From positions 62,001 to 126,000 of the forward strand of contig CAVXRG010000002.1 in NCBI GenBank assembly GCA_963764195.1: a stretch of 64,000 nucleotides of DNA, written 5' to 3'. The first letter of the stretch is position 1; every line of letters starts with the position of its first letter. Origin of the DNA: JBDSSS01 sp963764195. Lineage in GTDB: Bacteria; Actinomycetota; Actinomycetes; Actinomycetales; Dermatophilaceae. Positions 42,830 to 50,196 of this stretch are shown piece by piece. A program made the position numbers and the translations under genes. The notes beneath the pieces were generated by a model. It was given only the letters and a program-made list of their open reading frames with translations. It did no database searches and was not told the origin of the DNA.

Positions 42830-44287
42830 ATGACCCCTTCCGCAGCCAGCCCCCTCGTCCGTCCGGTCCCGGCCGACTTCGTCCTCGGCGTCGCCACCGC
42901 CGCCTACCAGATCGAGGGGGCCCGGCACGAGGACGGGCGCACCGACTCGATCTGGGACACCTTCGCGCACACGCCGGGCACGGTCGTCGACGGTGACACC
43001 GGAGACGTCGCGTGCGACCACTATCACCGGTATGCCGCTGACGTGGCCCTCATGCAGTCGCTCGGCGTGCAGTCCTACCGCTTCTCCACCTCGTGGGACC
43101 GGGTCTGCCCCGACGGTGGACCCGTCAACGCGGCCGGTCTCGACTTCTACGAGCGACTCGTCGACTCCCTCATCGAGCACGGCGTCGCCCCCTGGCTCAC
43201 GCTCTACCACTGGGACCTGCCGCAGGCGCTGCAGGACCGCGGCGGCTGGACCAACCGCGAGACGACCGACCGGTTCGTCGACTACGCCCTCGCCGTCCAC
43301 GACCGGCTCGGCGACCGCGTCTCGACGTGGACGACGCTCAACGAGCCGTGGTGCTCGGCCTTCCTCGGGCACACCTCGGGCGAGCACGCCCCGGGCGGCA
43401 CCTCCCCGCGGGACGGCCTCGCCGCCGCGCACCACCTGATGCTCGCGCACGGCAAGACCGTCCAGGCGCTCCGAGCGCGCGACGCCGCGCTCGAACTCGG
43501 CCTGACGCTCAACTTCACCGTCGTCGACCCGGTCGACCCATCCGACCCGCGCGACGTCGACGCCGCCCGCCGGATCGACGGCCAGATGAACCGGATCTTC
43601 CTCGACCCGATCTTCCGCGGCGCCTACCCGCTCGACCTCCTCGAGGACGTCCGCGGGCTGGGACTCGAGGACCACATCCTGGATGGCGACCTCGAGGTCA
43701 TCGCGACGCCCATCGACGTGCTCGGGGTGAACTACTACACCGGCCAGGCCGTCAGCCACGAGCCGCTCGACGGGCCCGCCACCGACGCGCCGCCCACCGG
43801 CCGGGAGCTGCTCTCGCCCTTCCCCGCCGCCGCGGACGCCCACCCGCACCCCCGCGGCCTGCCGACGACGGCGATGGGCTGGGAGGTCCAGCCCGAGGGC
43901 CTGACCCGGCTGCTGGCCCGCCTGCACGAGGAGTACACCGGCGGGGCCGGGACGGTCCTGCACGTGACCGAGAACGGCGCGGCGTTCGAGGACGAGCCCG
44001 ACGCGGACGGCTTCGTCGACGACAGGGGGCGGACGGCATACCTCCGGGCCCACCTGCACGCGGTGCTCGATGCCATCGATGCCGGCACCCCGGTGCGCGG
44101 CTACTTCTACTGGTCCTTCCTCGACAACTACGAGTGGGCCTGGGGCTACGCCAAGCGTTTCGGAATCGTCCGGGTCGACTACGAGACCCAGCAGCGCACC
44201 CCCAAGGCGAGTGCGCTCGAGCTGGCCCGGGTCATCCGCACCCGCGAGCTGCCGCTGCCCGACGGGCCGGGAGAGCCGACGACATGA
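42830..44287 (+). CDS. Glycoside hydrolase family 1 beta-glucosidase
   Basis: A 485-residue GH1 enzyme. FVLGVATAAYQIEGARHEDGR is the family N-terminal signature, TTLNEPWCSAFLG holds the acid/base Glu and LHVTENGAAFED the nucleophile Glu; ending in YFYWSFLDNYEWAWGYAKRFGIV. It hydrolyses beta-glucosides, cellobiose probably among them given the CebR-like operator, acting in the cytoplasm. ATG 42830 is preceded by aaggag about 10 bases upstream. Its stop overlaps the LacI-family start (ATGA). Confidence 0.95.
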   Translation: MTPSAASPLVRPVPADFVLGVATAAYQIEGARHEDGRTDSIWDTFAHTPGTVVDGDTGDVACDHYHRYAADVALMQSLGVQSYRFSTSWDRVCPDGGPVNAAGLDFYERLVDSLIEHGVAPWLTLYHWDLPQALQDRGGWTNRETTDRFVDYALAVHDRLGDRVSTWTTLNEPWCSAFLGHTSGEHAPGGTSPRDGLAAAHHLMLAHGKTVQALRARDAALELGLTLNFTVVDPVDPSDPRDVDAARRIDGQMNRIFLDPIFRGAYPLDLLEDVRGLGLEDHILDGDLEVIATPIDVLGVNYYTGQAVSHEPLDGPATDAPPTGRELLSPFPAAADAHPHPRGLPTTAMGWEVQPEGLTRLLARLHEEYTGGAGTVLHVTENGAAFEDEPDADGFVDDRGRTAYLRAHLHAVLDAIDAGTPVRGYFYWSFLDNYEWAWGYAKRFGIVRVDYETQQRTPKASALELARVIRTRELPLPDGPGEPTT

Positions 44288-45318
44288 CCCCTCGGACCGC
44301 CCGGTCCGGTCACCTGCCGAAGCGGCCGACCCTCGAGGAGGTCGCGCGCGTCGCCGGCGTCAGCCGGGCCACGGTGTCCCGCGTCATCAACGACTCGCCC
44401 CGGGTCAGCGCCGACGTCCTCGCGACGGTCCGGGCGGCCATCGCCGAGCTCAACTACGTGCCCAACCGGGCCGCGCGCTCACTCGTGGCCCGGGCCACCA
44501 TGTCGATCGCCCTCGTCGTGCCCGAGGACGCCCACCGCTTCTTCGGCGACCCCCACTTCGGCGAGGTCGTCGAGGGGATCAGCGAGCGGATCGAGGACAG
44601 CGAGTACGTCCTCAACCTCCAGCTGACCCACGCGGTCCCGTCGGAGAAGACCCGTCGCTACCTGCTCGGCGGCAACGTCGACGGCGCGATCGTCGTCTCG
44701 CACCACTCGAGCGACCACTTCCTTGCCTCGCTCGGCCAGTCGCTGCCCGTCGTGTTCGGCGGCCGACCGGTCGGCGAGGCGACCCACGCGACCGACCACT
44801 ACATCGACGTCGACAACCGCTACGGGGGCAGCCTCGCGACGCAGTACCTCATCGACCACGGCCGCAGCGCGATCGCGACCATCGCCGGACCGCCCGACAT
44901 GACCGCCGCCGTCGACCGCGAGCAGGGCTGGCGCGACGCGATGCGTGGGGCCGGCCTGCCCGCCGACCGGATCGCGCACGGCGACTTCACCGAGGCGGGC
45001 GGCATCCGGGCCGGGCTGGTGCTCCTCGACACCCACCCCGACATCGACGCGATCTTCGTCGCCAACGACCTGATGGCGAGCGGTGTCATGCTCGCGCTCG
45101 ACCAGCGCGGCCTGCGGGTGCCGCAGGACGTCGCCCTCGTCGGCTTCGACAACAGCCGCTACGCCACCCGCGGCCGGGTCGGCCTGACGACGATCAGCCA
45201 GCCGGCTCGGCAGATGGGCGTCGTGATGGCCGACACCCTGCTGCGGCTGCTCGACGGCGAGGAGGTCGAGCAGGTCACCTTGCTCGACATCCACCTCGTC
45301 GAGCGCGACTCCGTCTGA
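44284..45318 (+). CDS. LacI family regulator (CebR-like)
   Basis: A 344-residue repressor. The N-terminal HTH and hinge are TLEEVARVAGVSRATVSRVINDSPRVS and LNYVPNRAARSLVARAT. The periplasmic-binding-like effector domain has GGNVDGAIVVSHHSSDH, FGGRPV, IDVDNRYGGSLATQYLIDHG, DAIFVANDLMASGVM and VGFDNSRYA. It is translationally coupled to the beta-glucosidase, and the box at 42749 suits its HTH class. The effector is probably cellobiose or glucose-type oligomers by analogy with CebR. Confidence 0.93.
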   Translation: MTPRTARSGHLPKRPTLEEVARVAGVSRATVSRVINDSPRVSADVLATVRAAIAELNYVPNRAARSLVARATMSIALVVPEDAHRFFGDPHFGEVVEGISERIEDSEYVLNLQLTHAVPSEKTRRYLLGGNVDGAIVVSHHSSDHFLASLGQSLPVVFGGRPVGEATHATDHYIDVDNRYGGSLATQYLIDHGRSAIATIAGPPDMTAAVDREQGWRDAMRGAGLPADRIAHGDFTEAGGIRAGLVLLDTHPDIDAIFVANDLMASGVMLALDQRGLRVPQDVALVGFDNSRYATRGRVGLTTISQPARQMGVVMADTLLRLLDGEEVEQVTLLDIHLVERDSV

Positions 45319-45326
45319 CCCCCCGT

Positions 45327-45436
45327 CGAGTGGGCACTTTCACCCACCCACCCCTCGAGTGGGCACTTTCACCCGGCCACCCCTCGAGTGGGCACTTTCA
45401 CCCGGCCACCCCTCGAGTGGGCACTTTCACCCGGCG
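45327..45436 (+). repeat. Four 29-bp tandem repeats (left array)
   Basis: Four copies at 45327, 45356, 45385 and 45414 share cgagtgggcactttcaccc and an intervening ggccacccct. The array starts directly after the LacI stop and ends just before the stop of the minus-strand AbiEi-like gene. The core cgagtgggcacttt is the same as the arm of the palindrome at 12018-12054 and the inverse of the array at 46612. Confidence 0.92.
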
Positions 45437-45442
45437 ACCGCC

Positions 45443-46480
45443 TCAACGGCGACCGCGGGCGGCTCGCATCACGTGCCGTTGGATCGAAAGGTCGATGGCG
45501 TGCCGCGAGAAGAACCGAGGGTCAGCCTGGGACAGGTCGACCTCCGAGCGCGGGACGCCCAAGGCCTCGGCGAAGCGGAGCACGCAAGCCCGTCGCGCGA
45601 CCGAGGTCGCCATGTCCGCCTTCCAGATCTCCTCGACGGCAACTCCGGCGCACCGGTCGAAACGCTGGCGACGCAGGGCATCGGCGGCACGCTGCTCCGG
45701 GGCATCGTGGAACTCCTCACCCTGGTACTCGCCGGCCAGTGATCGCTCCTGGCCCTCCCACAGCAGGTCGGCCACCCCGAGGAGCCGATCGCGATCATCA
45801 CACACAGGAGCGTTCAACCTCGGCTCGGGTAAGCCGCATCGGACCAGCATCAGTCGCGCCAAGGTTTCGCGCGGTGAGGCGGAGCCGAACCGGATCTCCT
45901 GCAGTGCCTCGAGCAGGGTTACCTTGCCCCGGGGTCGAACTCGCGCCATGACCGCAGACTCGAGCCGCCTCGACGAACCGAGACGCAGGGTGATCGCGTC
46001 CCCGACGACGATGAGGTCGTCGAGACCGATCGGCTTGCCGCGACCCACCAGCTCCCCGAGGTCGGCCCAGGTGTCCGCGAGGTCGACCACGGTCAAGCCG
46101 TCGACGACGGTGAACGCTCGACGGTGGACGGCCCGGTGGGCGACGACACCAGGCCGCCTCATCCTGCGGCTGTCGAGGGGGCGCAGGACGTGCAGTCGAT
46201 CGTCCTCCTCCATCGCGTAGGAGGTGGGCAGACCGTGCAGCCGCAGGGCGGTCAGATGGGAGAAGGCCGTGCCCGCGGGCAGGACGAGCGACAGGCAGGC
46301 CGCCCGCTCGGCGACGCTCGCGGGTTCACTCAGGACCCGTACACCCCGGGTGGGCCGATGCAGACCTGACGAATCCAGGAGGCGGTGCGGCACGCCTGCC
46401 GCTCGCTCAGGGGCGGTCAGGAACGGGGTCGCCGCGTCCCTCGATGCACCAGCTCCGGTCGCCCGCTGCGTCTGCCCCAT
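45443..46480 (-). CDS. AbiEi-like antitoxin/nuclease-fold protein, function unknown
   Basis: A 345-residue protein of a family that occurs in several copies in actinobacterial genomes. The first half (LVLPAGTAFSHLTALRLHGLPTS, VVAHRAVHRRAFTVVDGLTVVDLADTWADLG) resembles AbiEi-type winged-helix regions. The second half has RLLGVADLLWEGQERSLAGEYQGEEFHD, a D-x(n)-E-x-Q arrangement like Vsr/DUF559 nucleases. No AbiEii toxin partner is adjacent, so it is an orphan. ATG 46480 gives the start. It is bracketed on both sides by inverted arrays of the same repeat, an unusual setting. Confidence 0.7.
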   Translation of the reverse strand: MGQTQRATGAGASRDAATPFLTAPERAAGVPHRLLDSSGLHRPTRGVRVLSEPASVAERAACLSLVLPAGTAFSHLTALRLHGLPTSYAMEEDDRLHVLRPLDSRRMRRPGVVAHRAVHRRAFTVVDGLTVVDLADTWADLGELVGRGKPIGLDDLIVVGDAITLRLGSSRRLESAVMARVRPRGKVTLLEALQEIRFGSASPRETLARLMLVRCGLPEPRLNAPVCDDRDRLLGVADLLWEGQERSLAGEYQGEEFHDAPEQRAADALRRQRFDRCAGVAVEEIWKADMATSVARRACVLRFAEALGVPRSEVDLSQADPRFFSRHAIDLSIQRHVMRAARGRR

Positions 46481-46611
46481 TCATCCTCCGTCACCGACGT
46501 GGTCGTCAGCCTCGACGCTCCCGCGTCCGGCCACGCGCTGACAGGGCCGGGGCAGGCTGCTGTGGACGCTGGTGGCCGAGTGAGGGGGATGTGGAAAGCC
46601 GGGACAGAAAC

Positions 46612-46715
46612 GCCCACTCGAGGAGGGAGGGCGGGCGAAAGTGCCCACTCGAGGAGGGAGGGCGGGCGAAAGTGCCCACTCGAGGAGGGAGGGTGGGCAC
46701 TAAGTGCCCACTCGA
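46612..46715 (-). repeat. Four inverted repeats, 31-bp period (right array)
   Basis: Copies of the core gcccactcgagg begin at 46612, 46643, 46674 and 46706 (spacing 31, 31, 32), each preceded by aaagt or aagt. The orientation is opposite to the left array at 45327-45436. The last copy also forms a perfect palindrome GTGGGCACT/AGTGCCCAC (46693-46711). Intergenic, between the AbiEi-like gene and rplI. Confidence 0.92.
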
Positions 46716-46730
46716 CGGGGAGGGTAGCGG

Positions 46731-46767
46731 AGAGGGCCGGGTCCGCTGCTGCGGAACCCGGCCCTCT
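46731..46767 (-). terminator. Terminator after rplI
   Basis: A 12-bp stem, agagggccgggt (46731-46742) with acccggccctct (46756-46767), plus an inner CCGC/GCGG helix. It lies 19 bp past the rplI stop on the minus strand and probably ends the rpsF-ssb-rpsR-rplI transcript, although there is no long U-run. Confidence 0.8.
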
Positions 46768-46786
46768 CGGTGGTGCTGCTCGGCGG

Positions 46787-47233
46787 TCAGGCCGGGACGA
46801 CCTCGAAGGTGATCGTCGCGGAGACCTCGGGGTGCAGACGGACGGTCGCCTCGTAGGAGCCGACGGTCTTGATGTGCGTCTTGACCTCGATCTTGCGCTT
46901 GTCGAGCTCGGGGCCGCCGGCCGCCTTCACCGCGGACGCGATGTCGGCGTTGCTGACGGCGCCGAAGAGACGACCCGAGTCGCCGGCCTTGGCCGGAACC
47001 TCGACGGACCGGCTCTCGAGCTGGCCCTTCATGCCGCGGGCCGTCTCGAGGTCCTTGACCTCACGGACCTCACGGCCCTTGAGCAGCGCGTCGACCTGGG
47101 CCTGGCCGCCCTTGGACCACGGCGTCGCGAGCCCGCGGGGCATGAGGTAGTTGCGGCCGTAGCCGTCCTTGACCTCGATGACGTCGCCGGCCGCACCGAG
47201 GCCGGTGACCTCGTGGGTGAGAATGAGCTTCAT
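46787..47233 (-). CDS. rplI: 50S ribosomal protein L9
   Basis: A 148-residue L9. N-terminal rRNA-binding domain MKLILTHEVTGLGAAGDVIEVKDGYGRNYLMPRGLA, a central helix with KDLETARGMKGQLESRSVEV, and the C-terminal domain ending VRLHPEVSATITFEVVPA. It binds 23S rRNA near the base of the L1 stalk and affects frame maintenance. Last gene of the rpsF-ssb-rpsR-rplI operon. Confidence 0.98.
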   Translation of the reverse strand: MKLILTHEVTGLGAAGDVIEVKDGYGRNYLMPRGLATPWSKGGQAQVDALLKGREVREVKDLETARGMKGQLESRSVEVPAKAGDSGRLFGAVSNADIASAVKAAGGPELDKRKIEVKTHIKTVGSYEATVRLHPEVSATITFEVVPA

Positions 47234-47256
47234 GGTGTTCTCCTTGGTCCCGAGGC

Positions 47257-47493
47257 TCAGCGAGCGGAGCTCGAGTAGGGCAGCAGGGCCATCTCACGGG
47301 CGTTCTTGACGGCCGTGGCGATGAGGCGCTGCTCCTGGACGGAGACACCGGTCACCCGGCGAGCGCGGATCTTGCCGCGGTCGGAGATGAACTTGCGCAG
47401 CAGCGCGGTGTCCTTGTAGTCGATGTTCTCGACCTTCGCCGCCTTGAGCGGGTTGGCCTTCTTCTTGGGCTTGCGCACAACGGGCTTTGCCAT
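47257..47493 (-). CDS. rpsR: 30S ribosomal protein S18, zinc-independent (C-minus) form
   Basis: A 78-residue S18: MAKPVVRKPKKKANPLKAAK, then NIDYKDTALLRKFISDRGKIRARRVTG and TAVKNAREMALLPYSS. The CxxC pair seen in zinc-binding S18 (after the basic N-terminus and in VTGNC) is missing: here KKKANPLKAAK and VTGVSVQEQ. So it is a cysteine-free S18 in the main ribosomal/SSB operon, 23 bp upstream of rplI. Confidence 0.97.
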   Translation of the reverse strand: MAKPVVRKPKKKANPLKAAKVENIDYKDTALLRKFISDRGKIRARRVTGVSVQEQRLIATAVKNAREMALLPYSSSAR

Positions 47494-47621
47494 CGTGGTG
47501 CTCTCCTTCTCTGAGAGCCCGGGGTTCTCGCCCCGGGATGGGGTTCTACTGAGGTTTTTTCGGTATGCCGCTCAGCGTGCCGAGCGGCGAACAGCTGCGT
47601 CCGTGACCGGGAGTCCCAGGA

Positions 47622-48275
47622 TCAGAACGGGGGCTCGTCGTAGCTGGGAGCAGCGCCCCAGCCACCCTGACCGCCCGAACCGCCCTGGCCACCGGCCGGC
47701 GCCGCGGGGGCCGACTGGCCACCACCGCTCCAGCCGCCACCCGAGCCGGACTGACCACCCTGACCACCGGAGGAGCCCCCGGTCGCCCACGGGTCCTCGG
47801 CCGACTGACCGGACTGGCCGGAGCCGGACTGGCCACCCTGGCCACCGCCGTTCCAGCCGCCGCCACCCTGGCCACCCTGGCCGCCGCCGAAGCCGCCACC
47901 ACCGGTGCCACGCTGGGTCTTGTTCACCTTGGCGGTCGCGCTGCGCAGGGACGGGCCGATCTCGTCGACGTCCATCTCCACGACGGTGCGCTTCTCGCCT
48001 TCCTTGGTCTCGTAGGACCGGGACTTCAGGCGACCGGAGGCGATCACACGGGCACCACGCTGGAGTGACTCGGCGACGTTCTCGGCCGCGTCACGCCACA
48101 CCGAGCAGCGCATGAACAGCGTTTCGCTGTCCTTCCACTCGTTGGTCTGGCGGTCGAACGTCCGCGGCGTCGAGGCCACGGTGAAGTTCGCGACCGCTGC
48201 ACCCGACGGCGTGAAACGCAGCTCGGGGTCGGCGGTCAGGTTGCCGATGATGGTGATGACGGTGTCGCCTGCCAT
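47622..48275 (-). CDS. ssb: Single-stranded DNA-binding protein
   Basis: A 217-residue SSB. OB-fold in residues 1-115: MAGDTVITIIGNLTADPELRF, PSGAAVANFTVASTPR, LFMRCSVWRDAAENVAESLQRGARVIASGRL. A long Gly/Gln/Ser-rich disordered linker follows, ending in the acidic tail DEPPF for partner binding. It protects ssDNA in replication and repair. Lies between rpsF and rpsR as is typical. Confidence 0.98.
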   Translation of the reverse strand: MAGDTVITIIGNLTADPELRFTPSGAAVANFTVASTPRTFDRQTNEWKDSETLFMRCSVWRDAAENVAESLQRGARVIASGRLKSRSYETKEGEKRTVVEMDVDEIGPSLRSATAKVNKTQRGTGGGGFGGGQGGQGGGGWNGGGQGGQSGSGQSGQSAEDPWATGGSSGGQGGQSGSGGGWSGGGQSAPAAPAGGQGGSGGQGGWGAAPSYDEPPF

Positions 48276-48363
48276 GGATCTCTTCCTTGGGTCCAGTCGT
48301 GATCAGGGATGCGGCGACCGCAGCCGTGGGGCGTCGGTCAGCCGTGGAGAGTCGGCGTCGAGG

Positions 48364-48651
48364 TCAGGCGCCGGGGCGCAGCAGCTTGGTGCGCATGATC
48401 GACTCGCTGAGGTTCAGCTGTCGGTCGAGCTCCTGGGCCGTGGCCGGCTCCGCCGTCATCGAGACGACGACGTAGATGCCCTCGGACTTCTTCTGGATGT
48501 CGTAGGCGAGACGACGGCGGCCCCAGATGTCGACGTTGTCGACGGTGCCCCCGTCGGTCTTGACGACATTGAGGAAGCGCTCCATCGTCGTTCCGACGGT
48601 GCGCTCTTCGGTCTCCGGGTCGAGGATGACCATGAGTTCGTACTGACGCAT
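48364..48651 (-). CDS. rpsF: 30S ribosomal protein S6
   Basis: A 95-residue S6: MRQYELMVILDPETEERTVG, VDIWGRRRLAYDIQKKSEGIYVVV and LNLSESIMRTKLLRPGA. It binds 16S rRNA with S18. The start ATG 48651 is preceded by a near-perfect Shine-Dalgarno aaaggaggt at about 48667-48674 on the minus strand. First gene of the rpsF-ssb-rpsR-rplI operon; promoter lies in the 48.66-48.85 kb gap. Confidence 0.98.
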   Translation of the reverse strand: MRQYELMVILDPETEERTVGTTMERFLNVVKTDGGTVDNVDIWGRRRLAYDIQKKSEGIYVVVSMTAEPATAQELDRQLNLSESIMRTKLLRPGA

Positions 48652-48852
48652 GCTTCTAACCCACCTCCTTTGGACTTGGCGGTCACGAGTCTCTCCCGTG
48701 ACAGGAGGGTTGCATTCGTCCCACCGGCACCCACCCTGACAGACCACACCGACACGGGTCGGCGTTCTCCACAGGGATCAGGTGGCGCACGGTGAACCCG
48801 GTCAGAGTACCGGTCCCGGCGGCCTACCCCGAAATCCCGCGCGGCGGGCGTC

Positions 48853-50190
48853 TCAGGAGAGCCGGACGAGGAACCGGTCGGGGGCGGCGGTCATCACGCC
48901 GGCGAGCTCGTCGGGCTCCACGGGCGCCTCCTGCAGGCTCGCCCGGCGGTCCCGCGCGCGCAGCCACACCACGGCGACGAGCCACAGCACGGTGACGACC
49001 CGGATCATCGACAAGGTGGCGTACCACGGGTTCGAGAGCCCCCGGTCGGGCACGGTCGTCGCCGCGATCGTCAGCCACACGGCGACGAAGTTGACCGCCT
49101 CGGCGCCCGCCCAGATGAGGTGGTCGCGCCACTGGAGGGCGCACCACGCGACGAGCGGCAGCAGCCACAGCGAGCTCTGGACGGTGAAGGACTTGCCGGT
49201 GACGAGGACGAGGCCGACCATGACGAGGGAGACCTCGGCGAGGGTCGGGCGCCGCACGGAGGTCAGCGCGAGGCCCGCTCCCGCAGCGATCGCGACGATC
49301 CAGCCGAGCACCGCGAGCAGCGTCGTCGGTAGCGGCTCGAGCGGGTGGCCGGCGAGCTGCGGCAGCAGCCACGGTGACCCGTAGCCGGCGCCCGCGTTCG
49401 CCCAGCCCCGGTAGGCGGACGCGGCCGCCTCGGCGTTGAGCAGCCACAGCCCCGACAGCAGCGCCCCGAACACGAGCAGCGCGTATGCCGCCGTGCGGGC
49501 GAACTCGCGAAGGCGCCCCGTGCGCAGGCAGAGCAGACCGATCGCGACCAGGACGAGCACGGGGTAGGAGCGGGCGCCGATCGCCAGGCCGAGGTAGACC
49601 CCGGCGAGGGTGTGGTGGCGCCGGGACCAGGCCCAGATGCCGGCGCTGGCCAGGACGACCCCGAGCAGGTCGGCGGAGACGAACCCGACGAGGGCGACGA
49701 CCGGCGAGAGCGCGACGTGGGCGGCGCTCCACGGACGGCGGGCGCTCGAGGCGACGAGCCAGACGAGGGCGAGCAGGGCCATCGTGAGGATGACGGCCCA
49801 CAGGGCGAAGAACCAGGTGGTGCGGGCCGACAGACCCCCGTCCGGCACGACGGAGGCGACGGCCGTGAGCGCCAGGCCGGTGAGCGGGGGCTGGCCCGTC
49901 ACGGGCGCCGTCGGACCGCCCTGGAGGAAGCTCGCGACCCCCGCCTTGACGCCGCCGTCTCGGTAGGCGACCGGGAGGTCGGAGTAGCAGGCGTTCCAGA
50001 ACGGGCCGTCCCCGGAGAAGCTCGTGCGCAGGCACGGGATTCGAAGCAGGATCCCGAACCCGACCGGGATGGCAGCGAGCGCGGACAGCACCGCGGCCGT
50101 CACGAGCCACGGGAGCTCGCGCCGGGCGGCATACCGGCCGCGGGGGCCGCCGATGACCTCGGAGGCCGCGACGACGACGGGGTCCCCCAT
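48853..50190 (-). CDS. GT87-like (DUF2029) membrane glycosyltransferase
   Basis: A 445-residue integral membrane protein with about ten helices. The luminal acidic loop FSGDGPFWNACYSDLPVAYRD, the repeats of GIWAWSRRHHTLAGVYLGLAIGARSYPVLVLVA and KSFTVQSSLWLLPLVAWCAL resemble DUF2029/GT87 polyprenol-phosphate-mannose mannosyltransferases. It probably adds mannose to cell-envelope glycans or proteins. ATG 50190 is 6 bp after the PBP stop, so both genes form one operon with a cell-wall theme. Confidence 0.78.
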   Translation of the reverse strand: MGDPVVVAASEVIGGPRGRYAARRELPWLVTAAVLSALAAIPVGFGILLRIPCLRTSFSGDGPFWNACYSDLPVAYRDGGVKAGVASFLQGGPTAPVTGQPPLTGLALTAVASVVPDGGLSARTTWFFALWAVILTMALLALVWLVASSARRPWSAAHVALSPVVALVGFVSADLLGVVLASAGIWAWSRRHHTLAGVYLGLAIGARSYPVLVLVAIGLLCLRTGRLREFARTAAYALLVFGALLSGLWLLNAEAAASAYRGWANAGAGYGSPWLLPQLAGHPLEPLPTTLLAVLGWIVAIAAGAGLALTSVRRPTLAEVSLVMVGLVLVTGKSFTVQSSLWLLPLVAWCALQWRDHLIWAGAEAVNFVAVWLTIAATTVPDRGLSNPWYATLSMIRVVTVLWLVAVVWLRARDRRASLQEAPVEPDELAGVMTAAPDRFLVRLS

Positions 50191-50196
50191 CAGCGG

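Noticed and set aside
45327..46715. Two regularly spaced repeat arrays that look like CRISPR
   Set aside because: The units are direct 29-32 bp repeats with no variable spacers and no cas genes, so not CRISPR.
47531..47600. Terminator between ssb and rpsR from the gaggtttttt run
   Set aside because: On the transcribed minus strand the run is A, not U, and the hairpin precedes rather than ends a unit.
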